Positions 20,569 to 30,141 of a DNA stretch of 37,793 nt are shown in pieces. Origin of the DNA: Candidatus Krumholzibacteriia bacterium (GTDB taxonomy: Bacteria > Krumholzibacteriota > Krumholzibacteriia > Krumholzibacteriales > Krumholzibacteriaceae); NCBI GenBank assembly GCA_025453655.1, contig JALOPX010000004.1:1-37793 (forward strand), read 5' to 3'. The translations under genes were made by a program, and so were the position numbers. The first letter of the stretch is position 1; every line of letters begins with the position of its first letter. The notes beneath the pieces are model-generated. The model did not search any database, was not told the origin of the DNA, and saw only the letters and a list, made by a program, of their open reading frames with translations.

Positions 20569-21066
20569 ATGGAATTCTTGACGAGCCGATATATGAAAGT
20601 GGTGCTGATCGCCGCGGCGCTATCCGTCGCCGCCCCCCCGGTCTTCGCCCAGGGGAGGAAGCCGGCCGCCCGCCAACAGCAGATTCCACTCGACGAAGTG
20701 AATCCCCAGGTCGCTTTCGCCAGATTCGAAGGGGCATGGAAGAGGGCGGATGCCGAAATGATCTCGAGGATGACCGGAAGCAACAAGGTCTTCGTGCAGA
20801 TGAAGGGCGTGGCCGAAAGCGGGGAATTCTACAGCCGGTCGCAGATCTTCTTCATGCTCAAGAATCTCTTCAGGGAAAACCAGCAGCTCAAGTTCGAATT
20901 CGTCAAGTTTCATAATCTTGACAGCGCCGACAGGAAGGTCTACGCGATAGCGTACAGAAATTATAAAAACATTCGCAGCGAGAAGGTCTTTCAGGATAAG
21001 GTATACGTGACGCTCTGCCGAGAGGGAAAAGAATGGGTCCTCGCGGAGATCAAGACCACCCGCTGA
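20569..21066 (+). CDS. secreted NTF2-like (DUF4783-like) protein
   Basis: The product (165 residues from the ATG at 20569) starts with a Sec signal peptide whose hydrophobic core 'KVVLIAAALSVAAPPVFA' ends in an AxA-type cleavage site. The mature part (~135 residues) reads like a single NTF2-like cone: a first helix with 'VAFARFEGAWKRADAEMISRM', 'SRSQIFFMLKNLFRENQQL' and a final strand pair 'VYVTLCREGKEWVLAEIKTT'. This resembles DUF4783-type periplasmic proteins; function is unknown. Starts at 20530, 20569 and 20593 are all possible, and none has a good Shine-Dalgarno. It is the first gene after the sigma-54 promoter and lies 31 bases before the giant kinase, so it may act with the kinase's periplasmic sensors. 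That last point is inference. Confidence 0.65.
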   Translation: MEFLTSRYMKVVLIAAALSVAAPPVFAQGRKPAARQQQIPLDEVNPQVAFARFEGAWKRADAEMISRMTGSNKVFVQMKGVAESGEFYSRSQIFFMLKNLFRENQQLKFEFVKFHNLDSADRKVYAIAYRNYKNIRSEKVFQDKVYVTLCREGKEWVLAEIKTTR

Positions 21067-21097
21067 GACACCGGGCGCATCCCTGGAGACTTCCGCT

Positions 21098-24000
21098 GTG
21101 AGTATCGAGAAGGAAAGAAAGATCTTTCAAGGGGTCCTCTGGACCTTCCTCGCGTCGACAATAATCTTTTATACATTCTGGCTGTCTTCGGGCAGGGCGA
21201 GCCTTCCCGCTCCGCTCTGGCTCATGCTGCTGATACTCGTCTGCGGATTCATCGTCTTCACATTCGTGCCCGACCCGGGAAGGGAGAAAGCGGGGCCGCC
21301 GCAGGTGCGAAAGTCCGGACGCGGGTGGTATCCCAGGACCCTGGCCGACATCGTCGAGAGGGCGAAGGAGCCGGGCGATGCCGGGAAAGGGGGGCTCTAT
21401 CAGCCGGGCAGCGCCGTGGCCCCCGTTCCCCTGGTCCCGCTCCTGCTGCTCCTGGCGATCGTGATCATCTCCACTCCCCGGCATCCTGCCAGGGACGACT
21501 GGATGGCCGGCGAATCGGCCAGACTCATGGAGGTTTACGAAAAGGGGGCGGCAAGGCTCGCCGGGATCGAACGGATCGCTTCCGAAATCACCCTGTCCGC
21601 GACAGGAATGCTGGAGAATATCGATCTCGAGACCATCGACGCGAACGCGAGGACCGGTCTTATCGCGAGGATCGATTCCCTTGCGGCCGAAAAGGGAAGG
21701 GAACACAAACCTTTCGGCAGGGTGGGCGTGCAGGTCTTCTCGGAGAGCGGAAAGAGAATCGCGTGGGGAGGGGTCCCACGCTATCTCGGGAGGGTGTTGC
21801 CCAGGGACGGGGAAGCCCGGCTCTTCACCAACCGCACGCAACTCTACACCCTGATCGTCAGCGAAACCCCCGTCCCCGCGGGCGGCCGCGTGATCGTCGA
21901 CATCCCGCTGGAGGTCAATTACAGGATAAGCAACCGTTTCCTGAGAAGCACGGGGCTCGGGGAAATGATGTCCGGGGAAAGCGGGGACGAGGTTGAGTAC
22001 GGGTTCTGGATGGGGAGCCATGCCCGGGGGGTGGGCTGGGATTACGAGGGGCTCGAAGGAAAAGGGCCTCTCACGGTGCACGGAGAGAACGGCGACGTCA
22101 TGGTTCACGGGCTGCTCGAGTCCTCGGCGGGGCAGCCTCTCGCCCATCTGAGCGTCAGGGGGAGGACCTTCCAGAATGCGGCGGCCGAAAAGGAGGGCGG
22201 AAAGGTTTTATGGGAGGGGATCCTTCTCGCCCTTTGCGTCGTCACGGTCGCCAGGTGGAGTTACAGAAGATTCGCGAAAAGCGGCCGCGGCGGGTGGGAC
22301 CGAGTCCTCACCCTCCTTAAAAGGATCGCCGCGCTCCTCTTTTTTCTCGCTCTCATAAGGTACATACTTCTCAGGCTCGATCTCCCCAACGCCTTTTTCG
22401 GCACGAACCTTTTCGACCCCGCCCTCTTCGCCGACGACCTGCCGGGGGGGCTGATGAGGACGATAGGGGATTACCTGATCAGTTCGATCTTCCTGCTCAT
22501 CCTGGTTTTCGGGTCGATCAAGGTTTTCAGGACCTATTTCGGCGGCAGCCTGGAGAAAAAGACGGCTTCCGCGGGGCGGCCCGCCGCGCTTCGATTCCTC
22601 GCGAAGACGGCCCTCACGTGCGCGGTCATGATCGCGGCATCGTCGATCGTCGCGTCCATCGTTTCCAGGGTGGTGCTCAATTCCAATCCGAGGATAATCG
22701 GCCTCGACGCCGAATTCTTCAGCGTTCCGGTGCTGTCGCTTCACCTTGCGCTTCTTCTTTCGGTGTCGGCCGTCTTCATCGGCGCGATCTTTTTCCTGAG
22801 GCTGATATTCGTCATGGGAAAGGGAACGGCCCTCGAGGGAATCCTCGCCGCCGCCGCGGCGCTGGCGCTGACCTTCGCCTCCGTCCATCCGCACTGGTCG
22901 CTCATGGTGGCCTGCGCCGCCCTCGTACTTCTCTCGGCGAGGATCTTCCCGATCCTCAAAAAGGAGGAGGTCCTTTCGGTGATCTTCTCCTCCTTCTTCC
23001 TGGTGCTTATCTGTTCGCTGGTAATCTACGGGATATCCAATGAACGGTACGACCAGCTTCGAAGGGGAAGGGTCGTCGAGAAGATTCAGAATTTCAATTA
23101 TCCGGAAGACACGTGGCTGATGATCGTCCTGCCGGACGTCTGCGAAAGCATCTTTGAAAGCAGGAGCACGGTTGCCATGGTGCTCGAAGGGAAGGAGTCG
23201 GCGGCCTTCGAGATATGGGCCGAAAGCGGCCTGAGCCGTTTCGGCTTCTCCAGCGTCTTCGACGTTTACAACGCGGCCGGGGAGAGGTTCTCGAGGTTCT
23301 CGGTGGGGATGCCGCTCGAGGTGATGAGCGCCCTTCCCGACAGCCTCGCGGCGCACAGCCTTCCCCACGTATACAGGATCAACAGGGAAACGGGTGAGGG
23401 GAAGGTGCGTTTCCTCGTCGGGGTCGCCCCGCTCTATCATCCGGACGGGGCGAAGGCGGGATTCGTCGAGATCAAGGTCCCGTATTTCTATGAGAATCCG
23501 CGCCTGCTCGCGAGGTCGGGCCCGATGGCCCCGGAGATCTTCCAGAACATCGAAAGCGGAACGCTCGCTCCCAGGGTGGACGAGCCGGAGGATCTCCTTG
23601 TCGCCCGAATCGAAGGAGGCCGCGTCGCGGGCTCGTCGTCGTCGATCCTCCCCTCCGGGACCGTTCCCGCGAATATGACCGGGGAGTGGTTCGATGCCGG
23701 CGCGGGAGACGAAAAATACAGGTGCACGACGGGCTTCGGCGCGGACGGGAACGGTTTTCTCGCCGGCTACAGGAAGGCCGGCTTCGCTGAAAGGGTCCTG
23801 CAGTGGGCGATGATAATCTCCCTCGACATAATGCTGACGATTCTTTCGCTCTCCGCGCTCTTCGTCGTTCGCAGGCTGCCGATCCTCGGAAGGGTGACCC
23901 CCGCGGTCTCGGTCGCCGGGGGGATGAGTTTCAGAAGAAAGCTGCTCCTGTCGTTCCTCGCCGTGTCCGTCCTGCCCGTCATCCTTATGGGGATATTTTC

Positions 24001-25999
24001 GAGCAGATACATAGGGCGAAGGTTCGAGGCCGAGGGGGACAGGGAAGCCGTTTCGGCGGCCCAGTCGGCGGGATCGTTCCTCAGGCATACGGTGCGGTCC
24101 GAGGCGGAGGCGTTCGCCGGGAGCCAGTATCTAGGGGAGATACTTTCGGGAAAGACGGAGCCGAGGATCAGGGACGTGTCCGAAATGGAGGGGATGCAAT
24201 TCACCCTTTTCGATTCGGAGGGGAAACTTCTCCTCGACGAGAGCATGAGCGATTTCAACGCCGGGGAAGCCAGAAGGATGATCAGCGGGAACGAGACCGG
24301 CAGGGTGACCCTCACGAGCGCGCATCCCCACGTCTTTTGCGGGACGGTGATCAGGGTTCCCCTTCCCGGCGGTTCCGGAGGGTACCTTTACTATCGAAGG
24401 CGGCTCGACGACGGATTCGTTTCGGGGCTTGCCGGGGTTCTCGGCAGAAACCTGAACATCTATTTCGGCGGGTCGCTCCGGGCTTCGAGCGAGAGGGAAC
24501 TGTTCACCGGAGGATTTCTCAATCCGATTCTCGCGCCGTCGATCTTCGCCGATATCGGGCTCGGAAGAACGGAGCTGGCTCTCCAGGACCAGTCTCTGGG
24601 CGAGTATTCGTACAAGGTCGCCAACATTTCGATCCCGGCCCTGAGGGGCGAAGAGGCGGGGGTTCTTTCCGTTCCGCTGCTCTACAGGAGCGCGGCGGTC
24701 CGAAAGGAGATCCTCCGGGCGTACGCCCTTGTCATGGGGCTTCTCGCGCTGATCTTCTCGGTTGCCGTGACCATCGGTGTCTTCCTCGCAGGCAAGATAA
24801 TCAATCCGATCGCGGCGCTCAGGGAGGGGACGGGAAAGATAATAAGAGGCGACCTGGAATTCAGGCTGGAAGCGGAAACGCAGGACGAGATAGGCGAGCT
24901 CGTGCATTCGTTCAACACCATGACGGAGGCTCTCAGGGAGGCGCGGCGCGATCTTCTCGAAAGGCAGCGCTACCTCTCGGCCATATTGGACAACATAGCG
25001 GCCGGCGTCGTCTCGACCGGCGCCGACGGCAGGATCGTCACGGTCAACCCTTCCGCCGAAAGGATCCTGGGGCTCGGCAGGGAGGAGCTTCTCGGCGCCG
25101 ACCCGGGGAGGATAAGCAAGCCGGGGCTCGAACCGTTCGCCGCCCTTTTTGCGGGAGACGGGGAGGATATCGTCGAGAAGGAGATAACGCTCTTCGACGG
25201 CGAGGAAAAAAGGATACTGAAGACGGTCATCGCGGGCCTTTCGGCGGGGACGGAAAGGCTGGGGACAGTGGTCCTCTTCGACGATCTCACCGAGCTGATC
25301 AGAACCAAGAAACTATCCGCGTGGGTCGAGATGGCGAGGCAGATTGCACACGAGGTCAAGAATCCGCTGACGCCGATAAAGCTGTCGGCCCAGCTCATGC
25401 GCAGGGCATACGACGAGAAGAATGAGGAATTCAACGAGATCTTCGAGGAGGGGGTCGAGACCGTCATCCGGCAGACGGAGATCCTGAGGAGGATCGCCTC
25501 GGAATTCTCGAGCTTCGGCAAGGCCGCGCAACTTCACCCCGAGCCGGTCGAGATCGACGGTTTCGTCTCGGAGATCCTCTCCGGGTACAAGGGGGCCGGT
25601 AACGTCGAGATCTCCTTCAGGCCGGAGGGCCGGGCGGTGGCGCTTGCGGACAGGGAGGCGCTGAGGAAAATATTCGTGAACCTGATCGAGAACGCGATCG
25701 ACGCGATGCAGTCCGGCGGACTGATCGTCGTGGGGTGCGGGCGGGAGGGGGAGACCGTCTGGATATCGGTGGCCGATTCGGGAACCGGGTTGCCTCCCGA
25801 GGTGGAGGAAAGGCTTTTCGAGCCGTATTTTTCGACGAAGACGACGGGGACCGGCCTCGGCCTCGCGATATCGCAGAGCCTCGCCGGGGACATGGAGGGC
25901 TCGATAACCCTCAGGAACAGGGAGGACGGCCGCGGTGTAAAAGCTACGGTAAGGATGCCGGCGGCTCCGCGCGGGGCGGCCGGGAAGGATGGAAACTGA
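21098..25999 (+). CDS. giant NtrY-like membrane sensor histidine kinase
   Basis: This 1,633-residue kinase has about 13 predicted membrane segments. TM segments near 13-31, 39-57 and 111-126 precede a first extracytoplasmic region (~128-368). A seven-segment block follows (~369-647), then a second sensor region (~650-900), two more TMs (~904-924, 947-968), a third Cache-like region (~970-1205) and a last TM (~1208-1232). The cytoplasmic part has HAMP (~1234-1287), PAS (~1290-1400), HisKA with phospho-acceptor His1418 in 'ARQIAHEVKNPLTPIKLSAQ', and HATPase_c with 'NLIENAIDAM' (~1528), 'VADSGTGLP' and 'YFSTKTTGTGLGLAIS'. The H-box and HAMP-PAS order match NtrY. The start is GTG at 21098. No response regulator is adjacent. 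DUF4159 starts three bases after the stop. Confidence 0.9.
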   Translation: MSIEKERKIFQGVLWTFLASTIIFYTFWLSSGRASLPAPLWLMLLILVCGFIVFTFVPDPGREKAGPPQVRKSGRGWYPRTLADIVERAKEPGDAGKGGLYQPGSAVAPVPLVPLLLLLAIVIISTPRHPARDDWMAGESARLMEVYEKGAARLAGIERIASEITLSATGMLENIDLETIDANARTGLIARIDSLAAEKGREHKPFGRVGVQVFSESGKRIAWGGVPRYLGRVLPRDGEARLFTNRTQLYTLIVSETPVPAGGRVIVDIPLEVNYRISNRFLRSTGLGEMMSGESGDEVEYGFWMGSHARGVGWDYEGLEGKGPLTVHGENGDVMVHGLLESSAGQPLAHLSVRGRTFQNAAAEKEGGKVLWEGILLALCVVTVARWSYRRFAKSGRGGWDRVLTLLKRIAALLFFLALIRYILLRLDLPNAFFGTNLFDPALFADDLPGGLMRTIGDYLISSIFLLILVFGSIKVFRTYFGGSLEKKTASAGRPAALRFLAKTALTCAVMIAASSIVASIVSRVVLNSNPRIIGLDAEFFSVPVLSLHLALLLSVSAVFIGAIFFLRLIFVMGKGTALEGILAAAAALALTFASVHPHWSLMVACAALVLLSARIFPILKKEEVLSVIFSSFFLVLICSLVIYGISNERYDQLRRGRVVEKIQNFNYPEDTWLMIVLPDVCESIFESRSTVAMVLEGKESAAFEIWAESGLSRFGFSSVFDVYNAAGERFSRFSVGMPLEVMSALPDSLAAHSLPHVYRINRETGEGKVRFLVGVAPLYHPDGAKAGFVEIKVPYFYENPRLLARSGPMAPEIFQNIESGTLAPRVDEPEDLLVARIEGGRVAGSSSSILPSGTVPANMTGEWFDAGAGDEKYRCTTGFGADGNGFLAGYRKAGFAERVLQWAMIISLDIMLTILSLSALFVVRRLPILGRVTPAVSVAGGMSFRRKLLLSFLAVSVLPVILMGIFSSRYIGRRFEAEGDREAVSAAQSAGSFLRHTVRSEAEAFAGSQYLGEILSGKTEPRIRDVSEMEGMQFTLFDSEGKLLLDESMSDFNAGEARRMISGNETGRVTLTSAHPHVFCGTVIRVPLPGGSGGYLYYRRRLDDGFVSGLAGVLGRNLNIYFGGSLRASSERELFTGGFLNPILAPSIFADIGLGRTELALQDQSLGEYSYKVANISIPALRGEEAGVLSVPLLYRSAAVRKEILRAYALVMGLLALIFSVAVTIGVFLAGKIINPIAALREGTGKIIRGDLEFRLEAETQDEIGELVHSFNTMTEALREARRDLLERQRYLSAILDNIAAGVVSTGADGRIVTVNPSAERILGLGREELLGADPGRISKPGLEPFAALFAGDGEDIVEKEITLFDGEEKRILKTVIAGLSAGTERLGTVVLFDDLTELIRTKKLSAWVEMARQIAHEVKNPLTPIKLSAQLMRRAYDEKNEEFNEIFEEGVETVIRQTEILRRIASEFSSFGKAAQLHPEPVEIDGFVSEILSGYKGAGNVEISFRPEGRAVALADREALRKIFVNLIENAIDAMQSGGLIVVGCGREGETVWISVADSGTGLPPEVEERLFEPYFSTKTTGTGLGLAISQSLAGDMEGSITLRNREDGRGVKATVRMPAAPRGAAGKDGN

Positions 26000-26002
26000 A
26001 AG

Positions 26003-26749
26003 ATGTTGTGGCCGGCAAAGGCAGGATTGAGGGTCATAATGCTCGCCGCGGCTCTCGCGTGCGCGACGGCGGGAACGGCGCGGGGGCAGGACGGCGACCG
26101 CGCCGTGAATGGGCGGGGGAGCGTTCCCGAAACGCCGGCGAAGAAGGTTCTCGACGATATAAGAATACGCGTGGGGCGTCTGAGGTACGGGGGCGGGGGG
26201 GACTGGTACTCGAACCCCTCTTCGCTGCCGAATCTTCTGAGGGAATTCGAGGCGCGAACGGGGATCCCGACGGCCGCGGCCGAGAAGGTCGTTTCGCTCG
26301 AGGATCAGGATCTTTTCGCGACCCCGTTCCTGTACATGAACGGGCACGGGAACGTCCAGCTCACGCCGGTCGAGATGTCGAGGCTCAGGGAGCATCTTCT
26401 CGCGGGCGGGTTCCTCTTCGCCGACGACAACTACGGGATGGATCAATCGTTCAGGCGCATGGTCCGCATGCTCTTCCCGGAAAGGAAGCTCGCCGTGATC
26501 CCTCTCGACCACAGGATATATCGGTCTTTCTACGAAATGGACGGCCCGCCAAAGATACACGAGCACGACGGCAGGGCGCCCGAAGGGCTCGGGGTTTTCA
26601 ACGGGGACAGGCTGATGATATTCTACACGTATGAAAGCGACATAGGCGACGGGCTCGAGGACGCCGACGTGCACAACGATCCGCCCGACAAGAGGGAACA
26701 GGCCGTGAGGATGGCCGTCAATGTTCTCTACTATGCGCTGACCGAATAG
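26003..26749 (+). CDS. secreted DUF4159 domain protein
   Basis: The 248-residue protein has an N-terminal signal peptide (hydrophobic residues ~9-26, ending 'TARGQ') followed by a DUF4159 domain to the end. Landmarks are 'IRVGRLRYGGGGDWYSNPSS', 'FATPFLYMNGHGNVQLT', 'LREHLLAGGFLFADDNYG' and the C-terminal 'REQAVRMAVNVLYYALTE'. DUF4159 has a class I glutamine-amidotransferase-like fold and is often a C-terminal domain of larger membrane proteins near MoxR, DUF58 and DUF4175 genes; here it is free-standing. The function is not known. The ATG at 26003 follows the kinase stop by three bases, and DUF4175 starts 65 bases downstream, so co-transcription is nearly certain. Confidence 0.85.
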   Translation: MLWPAKAGLRVIMLAAALACATAGTARGQDGDRAVNGRGSVPETPAKKVLDDIRIRVGRLRYGGGGDWYSNPSSLPNLLREFEARTGIPTAAAEKVVSLEDQDLFATPFLYMNGHGNVQLTPVEMSRLREHLLAGGFLFADDNYGMDQSFRRMVRMLFPERKLAVIPLDHRIYRSFYEMDGPPKIHEHDGRAPEGLGVFNGDRLMIFYTYESDIGDGLEDADVHNDPPDKREQAVRMAVNVLYYALTE

Positions 26750-26814
26750 GGCGCGGCCCCGGCGCGGGGGGTTCCCGGAGAAAAGGCCCGCGGACCCGTC
26801 ATCCGGAGAAAAAC

Positions 26815-29800
26815 ATGAAAATCGACAGGGAGAGGGAAACGGAGGATCTCGCCCGCCTTCTGGCCTCGTTCCGGGCAAGGAGGCTCGGGTACGCCGCGGG
26901 CGGATTCTTTTCGGTGATCGTGTCGGCCGCGGCCGCCCTCTTCGCCGTTCTCGTGCTCTTCGACCCCCTGCTCAATCGATGGCGGTACGCGCCGCCGGCC
27001 ATGTATCTCGTTTTCTGGGGAGGCGTCGCGGCGGCCGCCGCGGCGGCGTGCTCCGGAGGCCGCGGCGTTTTCGAATCGAAAAAGGCCCTGGCCGAAAGGA
27101 TCGGGGAGAAAACGGGCCGGGGGGCCCTCTTCTCGTCGGCTCTCGAATTTACCGGGGACGAGGAGAGGTTCGCCGCGTATTCCCCCTACCTGATGGGCGA
27201 AACGGTGAGAAGGGCTGTGGCCGAGCTCGAGGGGCTCCCGGCCTCGGGCCTTTTCAGCGACCATGGCAGGCCGGCGTGGATCGCCGCGGGGCTCCTTTTC
27301 ACGGCGATCGTTCTGGTTCAGGCCGCGATCGGGGGCGAAAGCTTCACGCGCGTCCGGCGGGCGGTCTCCGATCCGCGGGCGGCCTTCGCCGCCGGCCCCG
27401 GGGCGAATCTCGTATCGCTTTGCGGCGACGGCACGGTTGTCGCCGGGGGCGACTTCACCGCGCGCGCCGTCAGGATGGGGTCGGCGAGGGACGAGGTCCG
27501 GATAAGATACAGCACGGTACCCGGCGTCTGGCGAAGCGAGGTCCTCGAGGCGGAAGAGCCTGCGGCCGGCCCGGAGCCCGGGGAAATGTACTCTCGCACC
27601 TTCCGCGACGTCAGGGAAGGATTCACCTGCCTCTTCGAGTCGGGGGGGGAGGAGACGGGGCCGTGCTCCATCGCGGTAATCCACAGGCCGGTGATAAACA
27701 GCGTGAGCGCGCGCGTCGAATATCCGGCGTACACGAAAGCCGAACCCGAGACCATAGGGACTCTCTCGGGGGTGATCGCCGCCCTGGAGGGGTCGCGGAT
27801 CGACATCTTCGGGGAAACGAGCCGGCCTGTTGCCGGCGGAACGCTGATCTTCTCCTCCGGCGCCCGGGCGGAGCTCGAGCCGGAGAGGCACGGGTTCAGG
27901 GGCTCCTTCATCATGTCGTCCGACGACACCTTCCGCTTATCGGTCGTCGATTCCTCGGGGCTCGCGAGCGAATCCACGATGCGTTATCCGGCGGTCTGCC
28001 TCGAGGACGGGCCGCCCTCCATCGAAATACTCTCCCCCGGCGAAGAATCGCTGCTGCCCCGCTCCCTCGTCGCGGGCCTCGCATACAGGGCCGCCGACGA
28101 TTTCGGCCTGGTCTCGATCGATCTTCTCTATATGAAGGAGGGGAGGGATCTCGGCTTCACCGCGCTTTCACTCGGCCCGAAAAAGGGCCGCCCCGAAAGG
28201 GACGTCGAGGCTGCCTTCGAGTGGTCCCTGGAAAGCGACAGGGTCTTTCCGGGCGACAGGATACTGTATTACCTCGAGGCGAGGGACGGTAACCCCGCGC
28301 CGGGGGCGGGATATTCAAGAACGAAAACACGGGTCCTGATCGTGCCGTCCCTTTCCGAGATCTACGCCGAGGCGCGAAAGGAGGAGGACTGCCGAAGGGA
28401 GGATATGGAGGAGATGGCCCGGGAGAGCGGGGTGATGCGCGACAGGCTGCGGAAACTCTCCGAAGAGCTCAGGGCCGAGGGGGAGATGGACTGGAAAAGC
28501 CGCAGGGAGGGAAGCGAGATACTCGAGGCCCAGAACGAGCTGCGGGAGAAGATCAGGGAAACGGCCGACCGTCTCGGCGACGCGCTCGAGGCGATGGAAC
28601 AGAACAGGATGACATCGATGGAGATCGGCCGGAAGATGGAACAGATACAGGAGATGCTGGGCGCCATCGAGAACACGGAGCTTCGCGAGCTGATGGAGAA
28701 ATTCGGGGAGATGCTGAACGGGATTCCCGAGAGCGCCATGGCCGCCGCGATGGAACAGATCGAGATGAGCGCGCAGGAGGTGTCCGACCGCCTCGACAGG
28801 ACGATAGAGCTTCTCGAGAAGCTGATCATGGAGCAGAGGATGGAGGAGCTCGTTCGAAGGATGGAGGACATGATGGAGAGGCAGTCGGCGCTGAAGGATT
28901 CGACCGCGTCGGGCGACCTCGAATCCCTTTCGGACGAGCAGGAAGAACTCGGGGATGAATACGGCGATTTCGAGGATTCGGCGGAGGAATTCGCGCGGGA
29001 GAACGCAGATGACGCCGGCGAGACGGGCGAGATGATGGATAAGATGAAGGAGGCCCTGATAGATTCCCTGATGAGGAGCGCCGCATCGCAGATGGAGGGG
29101 CGGAGAAGGGACGAGGCATCCTCGACGCAGAGCGAGACCCTCGGCAGGATGCTCAGCCTCTATACGCAGATGGGAAAATGCCAGATGTCGATGTCCTCAC
29201 AGTCCGACCAGAGGGCCGCGAAGATTCTGGAAAAGGCCGTGAAGGATCTCATAGACATCTCGATACAATACGAGAAAACCATGCCGCGCCTCGCGGCGGC
29301 CGGCGCGCCGGGCGGTCCCGGCGCGCTCCTCGGGGAATATATGGTCGCCCGGGAGGCCGCGAGGTCGGTCGTCGCGGCGCTCGCCGAGGCGGCGTCCTTC
29401 AGCATGAGCGTTCCCCAGTCGGCACTTTCGAGGCTCGCGGCGGCCTTGCGCATGATGGACGCCTGCGCCCGCGCCGTCGAAAACCGGAACCTCCAGGCCG
29501 CCTCGATGGCGGCCGCGCTCGTGCCCGGTCACATCAACGCCGCCGCCATGGATCTGCTCAGCTCGATCTCGTCGCCCGGAGGCGGCTCGGGCGGATCGAT
29601 GGAGCAGATGAGGATGATGCTGCAAAGGCAGTCATCGATAGACGAGCAGCTCAGGAGGATGCTCGGGGAGGGCGGGGAAGGCTCGAATTCGATGGAAGCG
29701 AGGGCGGGCATGGCGCGGATGGCGGCGGAACAGAGGAAGCTGCAGGAGCTGATGGAGCAGATCGCCTCGGAAAGCCGCGGGGCGGGCGGCCTTCTTGGAA

Positions 29801-30141
29801 GGCTCGACGATATCGGAGAAAAGATGAAGGAGATCGCCGAGAGTCTGGGGCGGGGAGAGCTGGACGAGAGGCTTCTCGAACGCGAGGAGAGGATCCTGAG
29901 CAGGATGCTCGAATCCCAGAGGTCGCTCGAGAGGCGGGATTTCAAGAGGGACAGGGTCAGCAGGACGGCGGGCGAGGTCGGCGCGAGGGAGGGAACGGCG
30001 ACCGGCGAGACCGGCGACGAGGCCGATATCCTTCTCGAGAAGATAAGAAGGGCGATGCAGGACAAGGGCCCCGCGGAATACGAGGAGCTCATCCGGGCCT
30101 ATTTCAGGGCCCTTTCCGGAAAGGCGAGGGGAAACGATTAG
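26815..30141 (+). CDS. DUF4175 family large membrane protein with coiled-coil C-terminus
   Basis: The 1,108-residue protein matches DUF4175. It has two N-terminal membrane segments (~residues 25-48 and 58-80), a third near 153-175, and a beta-rich region (~190-510) with Ig-like strands ('IHRPVINSVSARVEYPAYTK', 'SIEILSPGEESLLPRS'). A long, Met/Glu/Arg-rich coiled coil covers ~515-700, a helical region with acidic stretches follows, and a second coiled coil spans ~925-1050 ('GEKMKEIAESLGRGELDERL'). The body is probably periplasmic. The role is unknown; family members accompany DUF4159 and MoxR/DUF58 genes. The ATG at 26815 is preceded by CCGGAGAAAAAC. The end overlaps the apparent ATT start of the TPR gene (ATTAG). 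Confidence 0.85.
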   Translation: MKIDRERETEDLARLLASFRARRLGYAAGGFFSVIVSAAAALFAVLVLFDPLLNRWRYAPPAMYLVFWGGVAAAAAAACSGGRGVFESKKALAERIGEKTGRGALFSSALEFTGDEERFAAYSPYLMGETVRRAVAELEGLPASGLFSDHGRPAWIAAGLLFTAIVLVQAAIGGESFTRVRRAVSDPRAAFAAGPGANLVSLCGDGTVVAGGDFTARAVRMGSARDEVRIRYSTVPGVWRSEVLEAEEPAAGPEPGEMYSRTFRDVREGFTCLFESGGEETGPCSIAVIHRPVINSVSARVEYPAYTKAEPETIGTLSGVIAALEGSRIDIFGETSRPVAGGTLIFSSGARAELEPERHGFRGSFIMSSDDTFRLSVVDSSGLASESTMRYPAVCLEDGPPSIEILSPGEESLLPRSLVAGLAYRAADDFGLVSIDLLYMKEGRDLGFTALSLGPKKGRPERDVEAAFEWSLESDRVFPGDRILYYLEARDGNPAPGAGYSRTKTRVLIVPSLSEIYAEARKEEDCRREDMEEMARESGVMRDRLRKLSEELRAEGEMDWKSRREGSEILEAQNELREKIRETADRLGDALEAMEQNRMTSMEIGRKMEQIQEMLGAIENTELRELMEKFGEMLNGIPESAMAAAMEQIEMSAQEVSDRLDRTIELLEKLIMEQRMEELVRRMEDMMERQSALKDSTASGDLESLSDEQEELGDEYGDFEDSAEEFARENADDAGETGEMMDKMKEALIDSLMRSAASQMEGRRRDEASSTQSETLGRMLSLYTQMGKCQMSMSSQSDQRAAKILEKAVKDLIDISIQYEKTMPRLAAAGAPGGPGALLGEYMVAREAARSVVAALAEAASFSMSVPQSALSRLAAALRMMDACARAVENRNLQAASMAAALVPGHINAAAMDLLSSISSPGGGSGGSMEQMRMMLQRQSSIDEQLRRMLGEGGEGSNSMEARAGMARMAAEQRKLQELMEQIASESRGAGGLLGRLDDIGEKMKEIAESLGRGELDERLLEREERILSRMLESQRSLERRDFKRDRVSRTAGEVGAREGTATGETGDEADILLEKIRRAMQDKGPAEYEELIRAYFRALSGKARGND
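30126..30131 (+). promoter_or_regulatory. Shine-Dalgarno that points to an ATT start
   Basis: GAGGGG lies five bases before ATT at 30137. Between the preceding in-frame stop (30044-30046) and the GTG at 30248 there is no ATG, GTG or TTG in this frame, yet the intervening codons encode an excellent signal peptide. Confidence 0.5.

Noticed and set aside
22208-24088. 626-codon antisense open frame inside the giant kinase
   Set aside because: Charged low-complexity composition and no family signal; the kinase frame carries all recognisable motifs.
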